A stretch of DNA of 64,000 nt from Pseudemcibacter aquimaris (GCF_028869115.1 NZ_CP079800.1:868001-932000), one strand, 5' to 3'; positions 1 to 9,318 are shown, counted from the stretch's first letter. Made by a program: numbers and translations. The notes: generated by a model not told the origin, from the letters alone.

Positions 1-138
1 ATCAACAAACGTAATGAACCACCAACCGATATAGATCGTAATCCCTATCGGTGACGCAACCACAAGACCGGTTAGAAAATAATTTCTAATCTTGTGCAGC
101 AGGCTGATTTTCTTTGGTGGTTCGATGATTTCGGTCAT
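1..138 (-). CDS. DUF502 family membrane protein, N-terminal part (cut by window edge)
   Basis: Only the first 46 codons are present; the gene continues beyond base 1. The visible protein starts MTEIIEPPKK and then has a basic stretch followed by a hydrophobic segment with the pattern YFLTGLVVASPIGITIYIGW, typical of the first membrane helix of DUF502 proteins. The function of that family is not established. The ATG (138-136) follows directly on the stop codon of the ceramide synthase-like gene (141-139), so the two are probably translationally coupled and this is the last visible gene of the lptF-lptG-ceramide synthase operon. The family call rests on this short stretch only. Confidence 0.7.
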   Translation of the reverse strand, partial: MTEIIEPPKKISLLHKIRNYFLTGLVVASPIGITIYIGWWFITFVD

Positions 139-1287
139 TTATAAATCTTTTTGATATAATCTATATGTTTTATATTTTACGCAGCCAATGGTTTCCAATA
201 ACTTGGAAAGTCTTGTGTTTTCCTCAAGGACCCATGAAAGTTCCGCCGTATCACAGCCTAATTTTTCTGTGCTTTTGCGGCATGCTTCAAAAAGGCCGAA
301 TGACATAATACCACTTAGGCGGCTATTTTGATATTCGGTTCTAACGCCCATTAATGGCACGCGCACAGACTTAAAGCTTGGTTTTAACTTAAGACGCCAC
401 AGCAATTTGAATACGCCAAACGGGAATAGCTTACCATCAAGGTCTTTGATGATTTCATTGATATTCGGCAGCGTCACCATCATCGCCTGTGGAATACCGT
501 CGACCTCAGCGATATAAGTGAAATCTTCACGGATAATCATTTTCAATTCTTTTACCGCGTGATCAAGTTCTGCTTCGGTGAATGGGATATATTTCCAATT
601 ATCAATCCAAGCGTCGTTAAAAATATCAAGAATAATTCGAAGCTCTTCTTCATATTTATCCATATTGATAGGGCGGAATGTGACTTGTCCTTTATCAACG
701 GCACGGTCAACCAATTTTTGAATGGTTGGCGGAAGGATCGGTTTGCTGATATCTAACGTATAAGCCCACGTATCCTTAACTTTTCCTAACCCGTAATTGG
801 TAATTAGTTTTTCATAATAGGGACGCGCATGCCCCATCAACAGACGTGGTGAATGTTCAAAACCATCAACAAGCATACCTGTCTCTTCGTTAATGGACAG
901 GTTAAATGGTCCAATAACCTCTGTACGTCCTTGTTCACGCAACCACGCCAGTGCCGTATCAAATAATGCATTGGCCACATCCTGATCATCAATACAGTCA
1001 AAGAAACCGTAATGACCGGTTTTTAATCCGTGTTGCTTTTCAACAAGTTCGTCAATTTGCGCGCTAATGCGTCCAACAGGCTTACCGTCTTTATAAGCAA
1101 TCCAAAGCTTTACTTCCGCATGTAGGAAGTACGGGTTTTTCTTTTCATCAATCGCATCCATGCGTTCCATTATCAGAGGCGGAACCCAGTGCGGATCACC
1201 TTTATAAATATCCCAAAGAAGCGTTACGAATGTTTTCCTGTCTTGTTTCGAGATGGCAGGTTTAATTTCAATATGTTCGGATGTCAC
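139..1287 (-). CDS. bcerS: GNAT-fold N-acyltransferase, likely bacterial ceramide synthase (bCerS)
   Basis: 382 aa, no signal peptide. It belongs to the long GNAT-like family with an N-terminal WDIYKGDPHWVPPL-type segment, a central IGPFNLSINEETGMLVDGF block and a C-terminal acetyltransferase-like part. In Caulobacter a protein of this family is the bacterial ceramide synthase, which N-acylates the long-chain base in the cytoplasm. The assignment here rests on family resemblance plus context: spt, the dedicated ACP, cerR and the acyl-ACP synthetase lie within 8 kb. It is 16 bases downstream of lptG and directly adjacent to the DUF502 gene, so it is the third gene of a four-gene minus-strand operon. 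Many GNAT relatives are of unknown function, so another N-acyl transfer reaction is the main alternative. Confidence 0.72.
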   Translation of the reverse strand: MTSEHIEIKPAISKQDRKTFVTLLWDIYKGDPHWVPPLIMERMDAIDEKKNPYFLHAEVKLWIAYKDGKPVGRISAQIDELVEKQHGLKTGHYGFFDCIDDQDVANALFDTALAWLREQGRTEVIGPFNLSINEETGMLVDGFEHSPRLLMGHARPYYEKLITNYGLGKVKDTWAYTLDISKPILPPTIQKLVDRAVDKGQVTFRPINMDKYEEELRIILDIFNDAWIDNWKYIPFTEAELDHAVKELKMIIREDFTYIAEVDGIPQAMMVTLPNINEIIKDLDGKLFPFGVFKLLWRLKLKPSFKSVRVPLMGVRTEYQNSRLSGIMSFGLFEACRKSTEKLGCDTAELSWVLEENTRLSKLLETIGCVKYKTYRLYQKDL

Positions 1288-1303
1288 AGATTGTCCTTTT
1301 TTA

Positions 1304-2434
1304 TTATTCTTCTGTTAGCAGGATAAAGCTGACGCCCGCGAGCCCAAAGAGCAAAAACGGCAGCCATGCGGCAATAAGTGGCGGAACCGCGCCATATTGC
1401 CCCAACGCGATGAATAAATTATTGACCACAAAAAATCCAAAGCCCATGGATAGGGTGATCAAAATTCGGCCAAACAGGTTACCACCACGATGAAGGCCAA
1501 ATGCCGCAAGTCCCGCTAGCAATGGCATAAGCAGTGTGCTTAATGGTGATACGTATTTTTGATGCAGCATGGTATCAAGGCTGTCTGTATCATGCCCTTC
1601 TGATTTTAATTGCGTGATCGCGCGGCGAAGGCGCGGCATATTGACCTGATCCGCGACAATCGCCAATGAAATAAACCTTTCTGGTGGAATTGTTGTTTCC
1701 CAATCAAGGTTTTCCATCACTGTAATTTCAAGCGTATTAACATCAAAGGTTTTAACTTCAAACAGTTTCCAAGCATCATCGCGGTAAACGGCGAAATCGG
1801 CCTTGATAATGTTGGTGATGGTTTTATTTTCGTCACGAATATATTGTGTAACTTCATCAAGCAGAAGGATGCTTCCATTCCTGCTTGCGCTTTCTGCTTT
1901 TACCAAATTTTGACCATCGGTTACCCACGTGTCAAATACGGAATCCGGCGCGGGTGGAATATCAGCGGCAAATGCATTTGCTTCCCAGTTTCTAAGTTCC
2001 GCGCGAGCTTGTACAGTCACGGTTTCTGAAAAAACGAAACTGATAACACTGACTAGTAATGACACTGCCATTAATGGCATTAATATACGAAAGGCCGACC
2101 AACCGGCTGCTTTCATAATCACAATTTCACTATTCACATTTAACACTGACAAGGTCAGAATTGACGCCAGCAGCGCAACAAATGGCGAAAATAAAGATAT
2201 TAGATGCGGGCTTCTTAAGGTCACATATCGCCAAAGGTCAGCGTATACGGCCCCTTCACCAGCGAGGACCTCTTCGGATTTTGCAAGCAGGTCAAGCATC
2301 TGAAGTGTGGCAATAAGGCCCGCCAGAATAATCACGTATCTGATGATAAAAATTTTCGCCAGATAGACATCCATGCTGCCCGGGTTAAATATTTTGCCAA
2401 AATGGCCGCCGTAACTGATGACACGTTCTACCAT
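1304..2434 (-). CDS. lptG: LptG-like YjgP/YjgQ family permease
   Basis: 376 aa inner-membrane permease. It has an N-terminal pair of helices, the EVLAGEGAVYADLWRYVTLRSPHL loop region, a central periplasmic beta-jellyroll (about residues 130-270) and three C-terminal helices ending in ALGQYGAVPPLIAAWLPFLLF, the usual LptG end. LptG pairs with LptF and the ATPase LptB to extract a lipid, normally lipopolysaccharide, from the inner membrane. Its ATG shares one base with the lptF stop (TAATG), so the two are translationally coupled. The canonical alphaproteobacterial lptFG pair usually lies beside lptD and surA. Here the pair is inside a sphingolipid locus directly before the ceramide synthase-like gene, so a specialised sphingolipid-transport paralogue is possible (inference). 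Confidence 0.85.
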   Translation of the reverse strand: MVERVISYGGHFGKIFNPGSMDVYLAKIFIIRYVIILAGLIATLQMLDLLAKSEEVLAGEGAVYADLWRYVTLRSPHLISLFSPFVALLASILTLSVLNVNSEIVIMKAAGWSAFRILMPLMAVSLLVSVISFVFSETVTVQARAELRNWEANAFAADIPPAPDSVFDTWVTDGQNLVKAESASRNGSILLLDEVTQYIRDENKTITNIIKADFAVYRDDAWKLFEVKTFDVNTLEITVMENLDWETTIPPERFISLAIVADQVNMPRLRRAITQLKSEGHDTDSLDTMLHQKYVSPLSTLLMPLLAGLAAFGLHRGGNLFGRILITLSMGFGFFVVNNLFIALGQYGAVPPLIAAWLPFLLFGLAGVSFILLTEE

Positions 2435-3609
2435 TAGCTCGCGATCCTCATTTTCTTGAATAGGCGGGTTGCATGTTCAGCCAATATCTCAGACACAACC
2501 TCAAGATATTTAAGAGGGGTTCCACCAACTTTATAGGCGCCAATATAATAAAGCCGCGCCGTTAATCCGATAAATATTGCGGTTGGTAACCATATGGAAA
2601 GTAGGGGGTCAATTGATCCTTCCGCTGAAAAATCAAGGCCAAACTCAAGAACTTTATGATAAAGGAGTAATAAAAATACACCGACGGATATACCAAGTGC
2701 ACGACCAGACCTTTTGGCAACAAGGCCGAGCGGAACGGCAAGGAACGGTACAATCAAAATCGAAAGGGCACGAGCCGCTCGTGAATGCAGTGTCGCTGTA
2801 ACCGCGGTATCGCCATTGTTACGTAGTTTCCATAATTCAAGGAATGTCATTTCTTCGGCGTCATCACCACGATTACGGAATTGTTCGAACATTGGAACTT
2901 CCAGTGGTAAATCATGCATATCAAAGTTTAAAATACGTGGTCTATCCTGGCTAGCATCAAAATCAATCAGACTGCCTTCATAAAGCCGTAAGATAATATA
3001 TTTCTGATCGGGGGAGGCAAAGAAATTACCACGTTTCGCGCTTACGGAATAAATGTGTCCGTCTGAATCTTCTTTTTGTGCGAAAATATCGATTAATTCA
3101 CGACCAGAATTTCTGGATTCTTCAATACGTAATGTTAATCCTGTGCCAAGGCCGGTAAATTCATTGGATTTAATTGCAGCGCCAAGCGCACCACTTCTTA
3201 CATCGAAAATAAGTTCTTCATAGGCATATTTGCTGTATGGCTGAACAAAACCAACAACAATAATATTAATCGCAAGCAAGCTTACCGCGATCAGAATTGA
3301 TGGTAAAAGCAATCGATGCAAACTTAACCCGCAGGACAGCATGGCATCAAGTTCACTACTAAGCGCAAATTTACGGGTTGCAAGCAACACACCAAGGAAC
3401 ATGGCAAGCGGAATAACCAGCGTCAGATATTGCGGCATCAAATTACCAAGCATCTGCCAGACAACATCAATAGGGCCGCCCTGATTGATGACAAAATCAA
3501 ACAGTGAAAGCATTTTTTCAAGTAACAGCAATAATGCAGAAACACCGAGTGTCGCAAAAAGCGGTACTACGGTGTTTTTCAAAATATAAAAATCAATTTT
3601 TTTAAGCAT
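2434..3609 (-). CDS. lptF: LptF-like YjgP/YjgQ family permease
   Basis: 391 aa inner-membrane permease, first gene of the operon. The N-terminal segment DFYILKNTVVPLFATLGVSA, the MFLGVLLATRKFALSSELDA loop and C-terminal RSGRALGISVGVFLLLLYH match the LptF half of the LptF-LptG heterodimer. A periplasmic beta-jellyroll domain occupies roughly residues 130-260. It would act with LptG and a separate LptB ATPase (not in the window). Start: ATG at 3609, with a divergent 195-base intergenic region shared with the kinase-like gene. No LptC or LptB gene is visible nearby, so the energising ATPase must be encoded elsewhere. Confidence 0.87.
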   Translation of the reverse strand: MLKKIDFYILKNTVVPLFATLGVSALLLLLEKMLSLFDFVINQGGPIDVVWQMLGNLMPQYLTLVIPLAMFLGVLLATRKFALSSELDAMLSCGLSLHRLLLPSILIAVSLLAINIIVVGFVQPYSKYAYEELIFDVRSGALGAAIKSNEFTGLGTGLTLRIEESRNSGRELIDIFAQKEDSDGHIYSVSAKRGNFFASPDQKYIILRLYEGSLIDFDASQDRPRILNFDMHDLPLEVPMFEQFRNRGDDAEEMTFLELWKLRNNGDTAVTATLHSRAARALSILIVPFLAVPLGLVAKRSGRALGISVGVFLLLLYHKVLEFGLDFSAEGSIDPLLSIWLPTAIFIGLTARLYYIGAYKVGGTPLKYLEVVSEILAEHATRLFKKMRIAS

Positions 3610-3804
3610 TATTGAATTTCTTGTATACTTGTCCTAATCAGGCCTTGATCATCCGTATAGTAAGGAAAATCATTGAAATAATAAATGTTTTTTCTGATTG
3701 CCAAAACTTTATGGTCTTATTACGGCAAATTCGTTTAAATTTTCATGGAATTGGTATATTACTACTGAACAATGATGTTAAGTAAAAAAAGCTGGGAAAA
3801 TTGA

Positions 3805-4764
3805 ATGCTTGCAATTTTGAGCAGTCCTGATTCATTTCAGAAAAGAAACGAAATGGATAAAATCAGGAATGTGATTAAAAATGAAGGCTCAGGGGTTATT
3901 CACTATGAAGTGAAAAATTTCGATGATATCGGAGAGGCACTGACCCGATTTAATCAATGTGGGATCACATCGTTAGTGATTGTCGGCGGGCAAGCTATTG
4001 CCTCAGCTACATTTGAACATATCATTGAAAATAAACCATTTGGCGATTACGATGTTCCTATTTCTGTTTTATCTGGCACGGCTGACAGTTTTACGTCACA
4101 AAGCTTTGGCGCAACATCAACGAATATTACCGCTGATCTGGCAACCATACTTAAAAAACATAATGCAGGCACGTTATTAAACCATTTGGTTAAATTGCCA
4201 TTGATGAAGGTTGAGGGGGTTGCCGGGGTTGGAAAATTATACGGATTATATTTTTGCACTGGTGAAATCGTGGAACAGAAATCACTGTTCGAGCGCATCC
4301 TTCATAAATCCGGACTTAAGCAGACAATACAGAATTATACCACGATTGCATCCTTACTTTATAAGGCATACGTTGGGTCAAAATTATCCGATAATGTGGA
4401 TGAAATGATCCGGATAAACCGTAATCAACGCGGTGCGGTCGTTGGGCGTTATTTTATGGTCAATATCACAAGCCTTAGCTGGATATTTTTGGGAACTAAG
4501 TTTCCGCCACGAAAAAATGCGGATACGCTTCATTTTTTAAGCGTTGAAAACACCAAAGATGCCATCATGCAGACGGGTAAGCAGTTAATGAAGGGGGCCT
4601 ATGGCGAGGCTTTTTTGCCGGGTCACACATTAACAGAAATTGAACACGCGCGTTTGGTGTTTCATAAAAACTTTGTTGTTGACGGCAGATATTATGAAAC
4701 AGATGAAGCAGGTGAATTGCTCATTACCGCTTCTGAAAAAATTACCTTTATCCGGCTGGATTAA
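3805..4764 (+). CDS. Diverged diacylglycerol/ceramide kinase-like protein lacking the GGDGT motif
   Basis: 319 aa. The fold pattern of the DAGK catalytic family can be followed: an N-terminal alpha/beta part, the position where GGDGT is expected (VIVGGQAIASATF, about residues 57-69), and a later block SVLSGTADSFTSQSF where relatives have LPGGTANxxA. Two glycines remain, but the catalytic Asp and following Gly-Thr are replaced by Gln-Ala-Ile. In Caulobacter a member of this family in the sphingolipid locus is a ceramide kinase. This copy sits between the spt block and the lptFG-ceramide synthase block and its end overlaps the spt end by four bases. It may be a degenerate kinase, a lipid-binding protein, or an enzyme with altered chemistry. 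Family assignment is moderately sure, activity is not. Confidence 0.55.
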   Translation: MLAILSSPDSFQKRNEMDKIRNVIKNEGSGVIHYEVKNFDDIGEALTRFNQCGITSLVIVGGQAIASATFEHIIENKPFGDYDVPISVLSGTADSFTSQSFGATSTNITADLATILKKHNAGTLLNHLVKLPLMKVEGVAGVGKLYGLYFCTGEIVEQKSLFERILHKSGLKQTIQNYTTIASLLYKAYVGSKLSDNVDEMIRINRNQRGAVVGRYFMVNITSLSWIFLGTKFPPRKNADTLHFLSVENTKDAIMQTGKQLMKGAYGEAFLPGHTLTEIEHARLVFHKNFVVDGRYYETDEAGELLITASEKITFIRLD

Positions 4765-5966
4765 CCAAGAACGCCAAGTTCCTTACCAACAGCAATAAAC
4801 TTTTCAAGCATATAGTCAATTTGTTCAAAACTATGGGCTGCTGAAAGACTGCATCTCATTAAATTAAGGCCATTTGGTGTGGCAGGTGGTACAGCAAGGT
4901 TTACATAAACCCCTTCCTGCATCATACGCTGCCAATATGCAATGGCACGTTCTTGAGTATCGATGATGATCGCTGCAATTGGACTTTCACCAGTTGTTCC
5001 CATTTCAAAACCTGCGTCAGCAAGGCCTTTGTTGAGGCGCATTGAATTTTCAAGGAGTTTTACACGAAGATTACTGTCTTTAATCAGCTCAAGTGCCTTT
5101 GTCGCAGAGGCAACAACAGATGGCGGCAGTGACGCCGTAAATACATAAGGACGACAAACAAGACGTAATACTTCAAATTTCGGATGGTTAGATACGCAGT
5201 ATCCACCAACGGTGCCTACACTTTTACTGAATGTGCCGACGATAAAATCAACCAGATGTTCAACGCCTTGTTCCTGTGCAACGCCACGGCCGGTTTTACC
5301 GAATACGCCGATTGAGTGTGCTTCATCAACAAGAACGGATGCATTATGTTTTTTCGATGCTTCTGCAAGTTCTTTAATCGGTGCCTGATCACCAAGCATG
5401 CTGTAAACGCCTTCGATCACGACAAGAATACCGGCTTCCGGATCTTTTTTACGGATACGGGCAAGGCGTTTTTCAAGATTTTCCGGATCATTATGGGTAA
5501 AGCGGACAACGGTCGCATTGCCCATTGCACAGCCATCATAAATACTGGCATGACTGTCTGCATCAATAACCACATAATCTTTTGGTCCGGCGAGCGTTGC
5601 GATAACGCCTAGGTTTGCCTGGTAGCCCGTTGAAAAAACGATTGCGTGATCCGCGTCATAGAAATCTTTTAATGTTTCCTCAAGGTGTTTGTGGCCGTAA
5701 TAAGTACCGTTAAGAACACGAGAACCAGTTGTTCCTGTACCAAAATTCCTTAGCGCATTTTCGGCCGCTTCCATGCATTCCTCGTTATAAGTCATGCCCA
5801 TATAATTATTGGTGCCGGCCAGAATGGTTTTACGGCCATTAATGATGGCTTCTGTTGGCGACAGAACTTCGTCCATTTTCACCGTAAAAGGATTTAAATC
5901 CCCCTGCGGCAGTTGATTGAAGCTATCAAGCGTTGCGTCAAATTTTTCAAATAAATCAAGGGTCAT
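4761..5966 (-). CDS. spt: Serine palmitoyltransferase (alpha-oxoamine synthase)
   Basis: 401 aa cytoplasmic PLP enzyme of the alpha-oxoamine synthase family (with KBL and BioF). It condenses L-serine with a fatty acyl thioester to 3-ketosphinganine. Visible features: VDEAHS (213-218) for PLP contact, the Schiff-base lysine K248 in TFSKSVGTVGG, and the GSRVLNGTYYGHKHLE region. BioF and KBL are close alternatives, but the immediate upstream acyl carrier protein, the epimerase-type reductase and the acyl-ACP synthetase point to Spt, presumably using acyl-ACP. It is the last gene of the acyl-ACP synthetase-cerR-acp-spt block, 24 bases after the ACP gene. Confidence 0.88.
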   Translation of the reverse strand: MTLDLFEKFDATLDSFNQLPQGDLNPFTVKMDEVLSPTEAIINGRKTILAGTNNYMGMTYNEECMEAAENALRNFGTGTTGSRVLNGTYYGHKHLEETLKDFYDADHAIVFSTGYQANLGVIATLAGPKDYVVIDADSHASIYDGCAMGNATVVRFTHNDPENLEKRLARIRKKDPEAGILVVIEGVYSMLGDQAPIKELAEASKKHNASVLVDEAHSIGVFGKTGRGVAQEQGVEHLVDFIVGTFSKSVGTVGGYCVSNHPKFEVLRLVCRPYVFTASLPPSVVASATKALELIKDSNLRVKLLENSMRLNKGLADAGFEMGTTGESPIAAIIIDTQERAIAYWQRMMQEGVYVNLAVPPATPNGLNLMRCSLSAAHSFEQIDYMLEKFIAVGKELGVLG

Positions 5967-5990
5967 GAAATTTCTTATCCGGATAGGGAA

Positions 5991-6239
5991 TTATTCATCA
6001 AGAATGTTTTTAATGGCTTCTGCGACCTGACCAACAGTTTCAAGGTCAGGTAAGATGTTAAGTGGGACCGTTACATCGAAGTGGTCTTCGATTGCAGCCA
6101 ACATGTCCATTACAGATAATGAATCAAGTTCAAGATCAGTTGCAAACGTTGTTTCTTGCTTTATATCGACCGATTTTTGATTGAAAGGTTGCATGATGTC
6201 GCAAATTTGGTCGAAAATTTCATTTGTACTTAGTGTCAT
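5991..6239 (-). CDS. acpR: Dedicated acyl carrier protein of sphingolipid synthesis
   Basis: 82 aa, acidic, with the phosphopantetheine attachment motif DLELDSLSVMD, where S40 is the modified serine. Flanking helices match the four-helix ACP fold. It lies directly upstream of spt and downstream of the reductase gene, and would carry the acyl chain loaded by the acyl-ACP synthetase and hand it to Spt. An ACP in this position is one of the genes shown to be needed for ceramide synthesis in Caulobacter. Holo-ACP formation could be done by AcpS, which is encoded at 23.2 kb. Confidence 0.87.
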   Translation of the reverse strand: MTLSTNEIFDQICDIMQPFNQKSVDIKQETTFATDLELDSLSVMDMLAAIEDHFDVTVPLNILPDLETVGQVAEAIKNILDE

Positions 6240-6308
6240 TTTTTTACCTTTAGAATAGGTCGGCTAATCTACAAAATATCTTTTTTAAAATCCATTATAA
6301 AATGTGGT

Positions 6309-7232
6309 CTAAATATATTTGTTCTTTTTGTACCAGTCGAGTGTTTCTTTTAATCCTGTTTTTAAATCGGTTTTTGCGGCCCAGTCATCCATTTGAAAAT
6401 CTTGTGTCTTTCGGCAAATCCAATCAGGATGACACAGTTCATTTACTTTTTTCGATGATACCATCGGCGCGTAGCCAAAAATACGTCCCATTATGTCATT
6501 TATGTGGCCGGCCGTACTTAATAAAAATTTGGGGATCGTTATTTTTACGGGGGATATATTCAGAATTTCACTGGCGGTATTAAAATATTCTTCATGTGAA
6601 TGGCCATTTGGCGCATCATCATCCATTTCGAGGGTTCTATTTATATATTTTTGATTGTTTATCGTATGGATGATGGCTTCCACCAAATCATCTACAAAAA
6701 TCCATGATGCACGGTGATCCTTGTTGGCGGGATAAAATGCAAAACGGCTTTTTAGCATTTTAAATATTTTTAATGTTTCAAAATCATTGGGCCCATATAT
6801 GCCGGGCGGTCTGATTATGGTCCAATTGTCATGACCGCTTTCCTGAAGCATTACTTCACCTTGATACTTGCTGAATGCATAATCGGAAATTTGGGGTTCA
6901 CGTGCAGCGAGTGATGATATTTGAATGAAGTGTTGTTTTGGATTAAGCAAGGAAACAAGTTTTGATACAGCATCCGCATTTGCGTTTAAAAAATCGTCTT
7001 TATTTTTTGCCTTTACCAACCCAGCAACATTAATGATGGCATCCGCATTTTCTACTAGTTCTTTTAATGAGGCATCATTATCAAGATCGCCACTGATCCA
7101 GGTTACATTTTGTATTTCGGGTTGGGGGCGACGGGTGAGGGCTTTTACATGAAAGCCTTGGGACGTAAGACGGGACATTAAATGCCCGCCAACAAAACCG
7201 GTAGCGCCCGTTAAGGCAATTGTTTTTGTCAT
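6309..7232 (-). CDS. cerR: NAD(P)-dependent epimerase/dehydratase family, likely ceramide reductase
   Basis: 307 aa extended short-chain dehydrogenase. The nucleotide-binding GATGFVGG is at residues 9-16 and the catalytic YxxxK is Y118-K122 in SDYAFSKYQGE, preceded by QISSLAA. In Caulobacter the equivalent gene reduces the 3-keto group after N-acylation (oxidised ceramide to dihydroceramide), the reverse of the eukaryotic order. The neighbours acp and spt support the same role here. A generic sugar-nucleotide epimerase is the alternative from sequence alone. The start ATG at 7232 is followed directly by the Rossmann motif. Confidence 0.8.
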   Translation of the reverse strand: MTKTIALTGATGFVGGHLMSRLTSQGFHVKALTRRPQPEIQNVTWISGDLDNDASLKELVENADAIINVAGLVKAKNKDDFLNANADAVSKLVSLLNPKQHFIQISSLAAREPQISDYAFSKYQGEVMLQESGHDNWTIIRPPGIYGPNDFETLKIFKMLKSRFAFYPANKDHRASWIFVDDLVEAIIHTINNQKYINRTLEMDDDAPNGHSHEEYFNTASEILNISPVKITIPKFLLSTAGHINDIMGRIFGYAPMVSSKKVNELCHPDWICRKTQDFQMDDWAAKTDLKTGLKETLDWYKKNKYI

Positions 7233-7317
7233 TTAAAATCCCAATAAATAAAACGCTAATCTATTTTTTAAGGTAGATTAGCGTTCTTAAAACTGTTTCG
7301 TCAATCAGGTAATGAAA

Positions 7318-9054
7318 TTAAGCAAGCTGTCCGGCCAGATATTGGCGTCTTGCCTTAACACGGCTTAATTTTCCAGATGATGTGCGTGGTAATGAACGTG
7401 GTGGGACAAGAACAACAACCGGTGATTTTCCGATTACGGCTTGTACTTCGGTTTTGATTCTGTTTTCGAGATCTTCGCGTTCATCTTCGTCACGTTTGCG
7501 ACATTGAACAAGGATTGCTGGAACTTCTTCTTCGTTTTCACCGGGAATTGAAATGGCGGCACTATCGCCAGAACGTAACTCCGGTAATTTTTCAACGGCC
7601 CATTCAATATCATGCGGCCAATGGTTTTTACCATTAATGATAATCAGATCTTTAATGCGGCCGATGATGAATAATGATCCATCAACAACATAACCGATAT
7701 CACCCGTATCAAGCCAACCGTCGTCGGATAGACATGCTTTGGTGGCTTCTTCATCCATGTAATAACCGACCATAACACTTTGGCCTTTAACGCAAACGCG
7801 GCCGATTTCACGGTCACCGAGTGCATTGTCGTTTTCATCACGGATTTCAAGTTCATATTCAGGAAGTGGTTTACCGCAGTCGACAACTTCGCGGTAATTG
7901 GCGCCATTGCCGTTTGCTTTGTGTTCTTTAACGGTTTTGACTTCGCCGCTAAGCACATCTTCGCTGACCAGATCAATGTCATATCCGGAAAGTTTTGGCC
8001 CAAAGCTAACCGCCAGTGTACATTCAGCAAGGCCATAACTCGGCATAAAGGCGTTTTTGTTAAAGCCGCAATCTTTAAATGTTTCCGCGAATGTTTCAAG
8101 AACCGGTGGACGGATCATATCCGCGCCAATACCAGCAACGCGCCATGATGATAAATCAAGACCTTCAAGGTCTGTTTTATTGGCGCGACGCGCACAAATT
8201 TCATAACCGAATGTCGGGCCGGAACACATGGTGCCTTTATTTTTGGAAATCAGTTTCAACCACTGCATTGGACGTCGGGCAAATGCTTCTGTCGCAAGGT
8301 AATCAATTGATACCTGACAGGCAATTGGCGAAATAAGCATGCCGACAAGACCCATATCATGATAAAACGGTAACCATGAAACCGCGCGGTCGTCATCTTG
8401 TACTTCCATACCGTATTTGCCAATACCATGACAGTTCGACATTAATGATTTGTGCGTAACGGCAACACCATGTGGGAAACGTGTGCTTCCTGATGAATAT
8501 TGCAGATAGGCAAGGTCATCAGTCTTTACATTTGGAAGTTGCACATTTTCAAGATCAGAAAGGCGTGCTTGTGCTTCGAAAGTAACAGGGGTGCCAACGA
8601 ATTCCATTTCAAGACCATTTGTTGCTTCATCAAGAAGCGGTAACATATATGATGCAGAAATCGCAGCACTTGCTTCGCAGCTTTTCATTTGTTGATGAAG
8701 TTGTTCCGTATAGCCATCACGACCACCAAATGATGTTGGCAGTGGAAGCGGAACAGGGAGAAGCCCTGCATATTGGCAACCAAGAAAATAGCAAACAAAA
8801 TCTTCGTTTGTTTCGGCAATTAGAGCAACGCGTGAATGGCGTTTAATGCCAAAATGAACAAGGCGTTTACCAATTTCAAAAGCGCGGTCTCTGATCTGCT
8901 TATAAGTCAGGCTTGTCTCCAGCTCACCGCGTGGCGAATAGAAATTTAATCCGCGTTTCCCCTGGGCCGCGTAGTCAAGTGCATCCAATAGGGTATCAAA
9001 ATCGGCGTACCTTCTTGGCAGGGAAGAATCAAGTGTAGGAGTAGGTTCAAGCAT
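7318..9054 (-). CDS. Acyl-ACP synthetase (fatty acyl-AMP ligase-like, ANL superfamily)
   Basis: 578 aa adenylate-forming enzyme resembling fatty acyl-AMP ligases. Motifs: SSGSTRFPHGVAVTH (the P-loop, with His in place of the usual Lys of PKG), SWLPFYHDMGL, MPSYGLAECTLAV, DTGDIGYV, and a C-terminal PRTSSGKLSR with the adenylation lysine at about 562. It would activate a fatty acid to acyl-AMP and load the neighbouring ACP, feeding Spt. It is the first gene of the spt block, 85 bases upstream of cerR. The family call is firm; the ACP as acceptor is inferred from context and from the equivalent Caulobacter gene. Confidence 0.83.
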   Translation of the reverse strand: MLEPTPTLDSSLPRRYADFDTLLDALDYAAQGKRGLNFYSPRGELETSLTYKQIRDRAFEIGKRLVHFGIKRHSRVALIAETNEDFVCYFLGCQYAGLLPVPLPLPTSFGGRDGYTEQLHQQMKSCEASAAISASYMLPLLDEATNGLEMEFVGTPVTFEAQARLSDLENVQLPNVKTDDLAYLQYSSGSTRFPHGVAVTHKSLMSNCHGIGKYGMEVQDDDRAVSWLPFYHDMGLVGMLISPIACQVSIDYLATEAFARRPMQWLKLISKNKGTMCSGPTFGYEICARRANKTDLEGLDLSSWRVAGIGADMIRPPVLETFAETFKDCGFNKNAFMPSYGLAECTLAVSFGPKLSGYDIDLVSEDVLSGEVKTVKEHKANGNGANYREVVDCGKPLPEYELEIRDENDNALGDREIGRVCVKGQSVMVGYYMDEEATKACLSDDGWLDTGDIGYVVDGSLFIIGRIKDLIIINGKNHWPHDIEWAVEKLPELRSGDSAAISIPGENEEEVPAILVQCRKRDEDEREDLENRIKTEVQAVIGKSPVVVLVPPRSLPRTSSGKLSRVKARRQYLAGQLA

Positions 9055-9318
9055 ATATGATTTATGTCACTTAGCTGTTATCTATAAATTACATAGGAAT
9101 ATCGCGCACTTAAGTGACTGACATCCCCGCACATTAAAAGTTTAAAATTAAAAATAACCCAATTGTTATATTTTAGTATTAAATAATTCACCTTCGATAC
9201 ATGCTGACGCATATTATCGCAAGTAATTTTTTTATATTTTTGCAACACATCTTATCGTCCCTGACGGTTTTTGCAATGAAATAAAACAGATGATTTCAAC
9301 TCTTTTATATGATGAAAA

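Noticed and set aside
7644-8099. 151-codon minus-strand frame within the acyl-ACP synthetase gene
   Set aside because: Lies in another frame of a gene with intact family motifs; no independent support.
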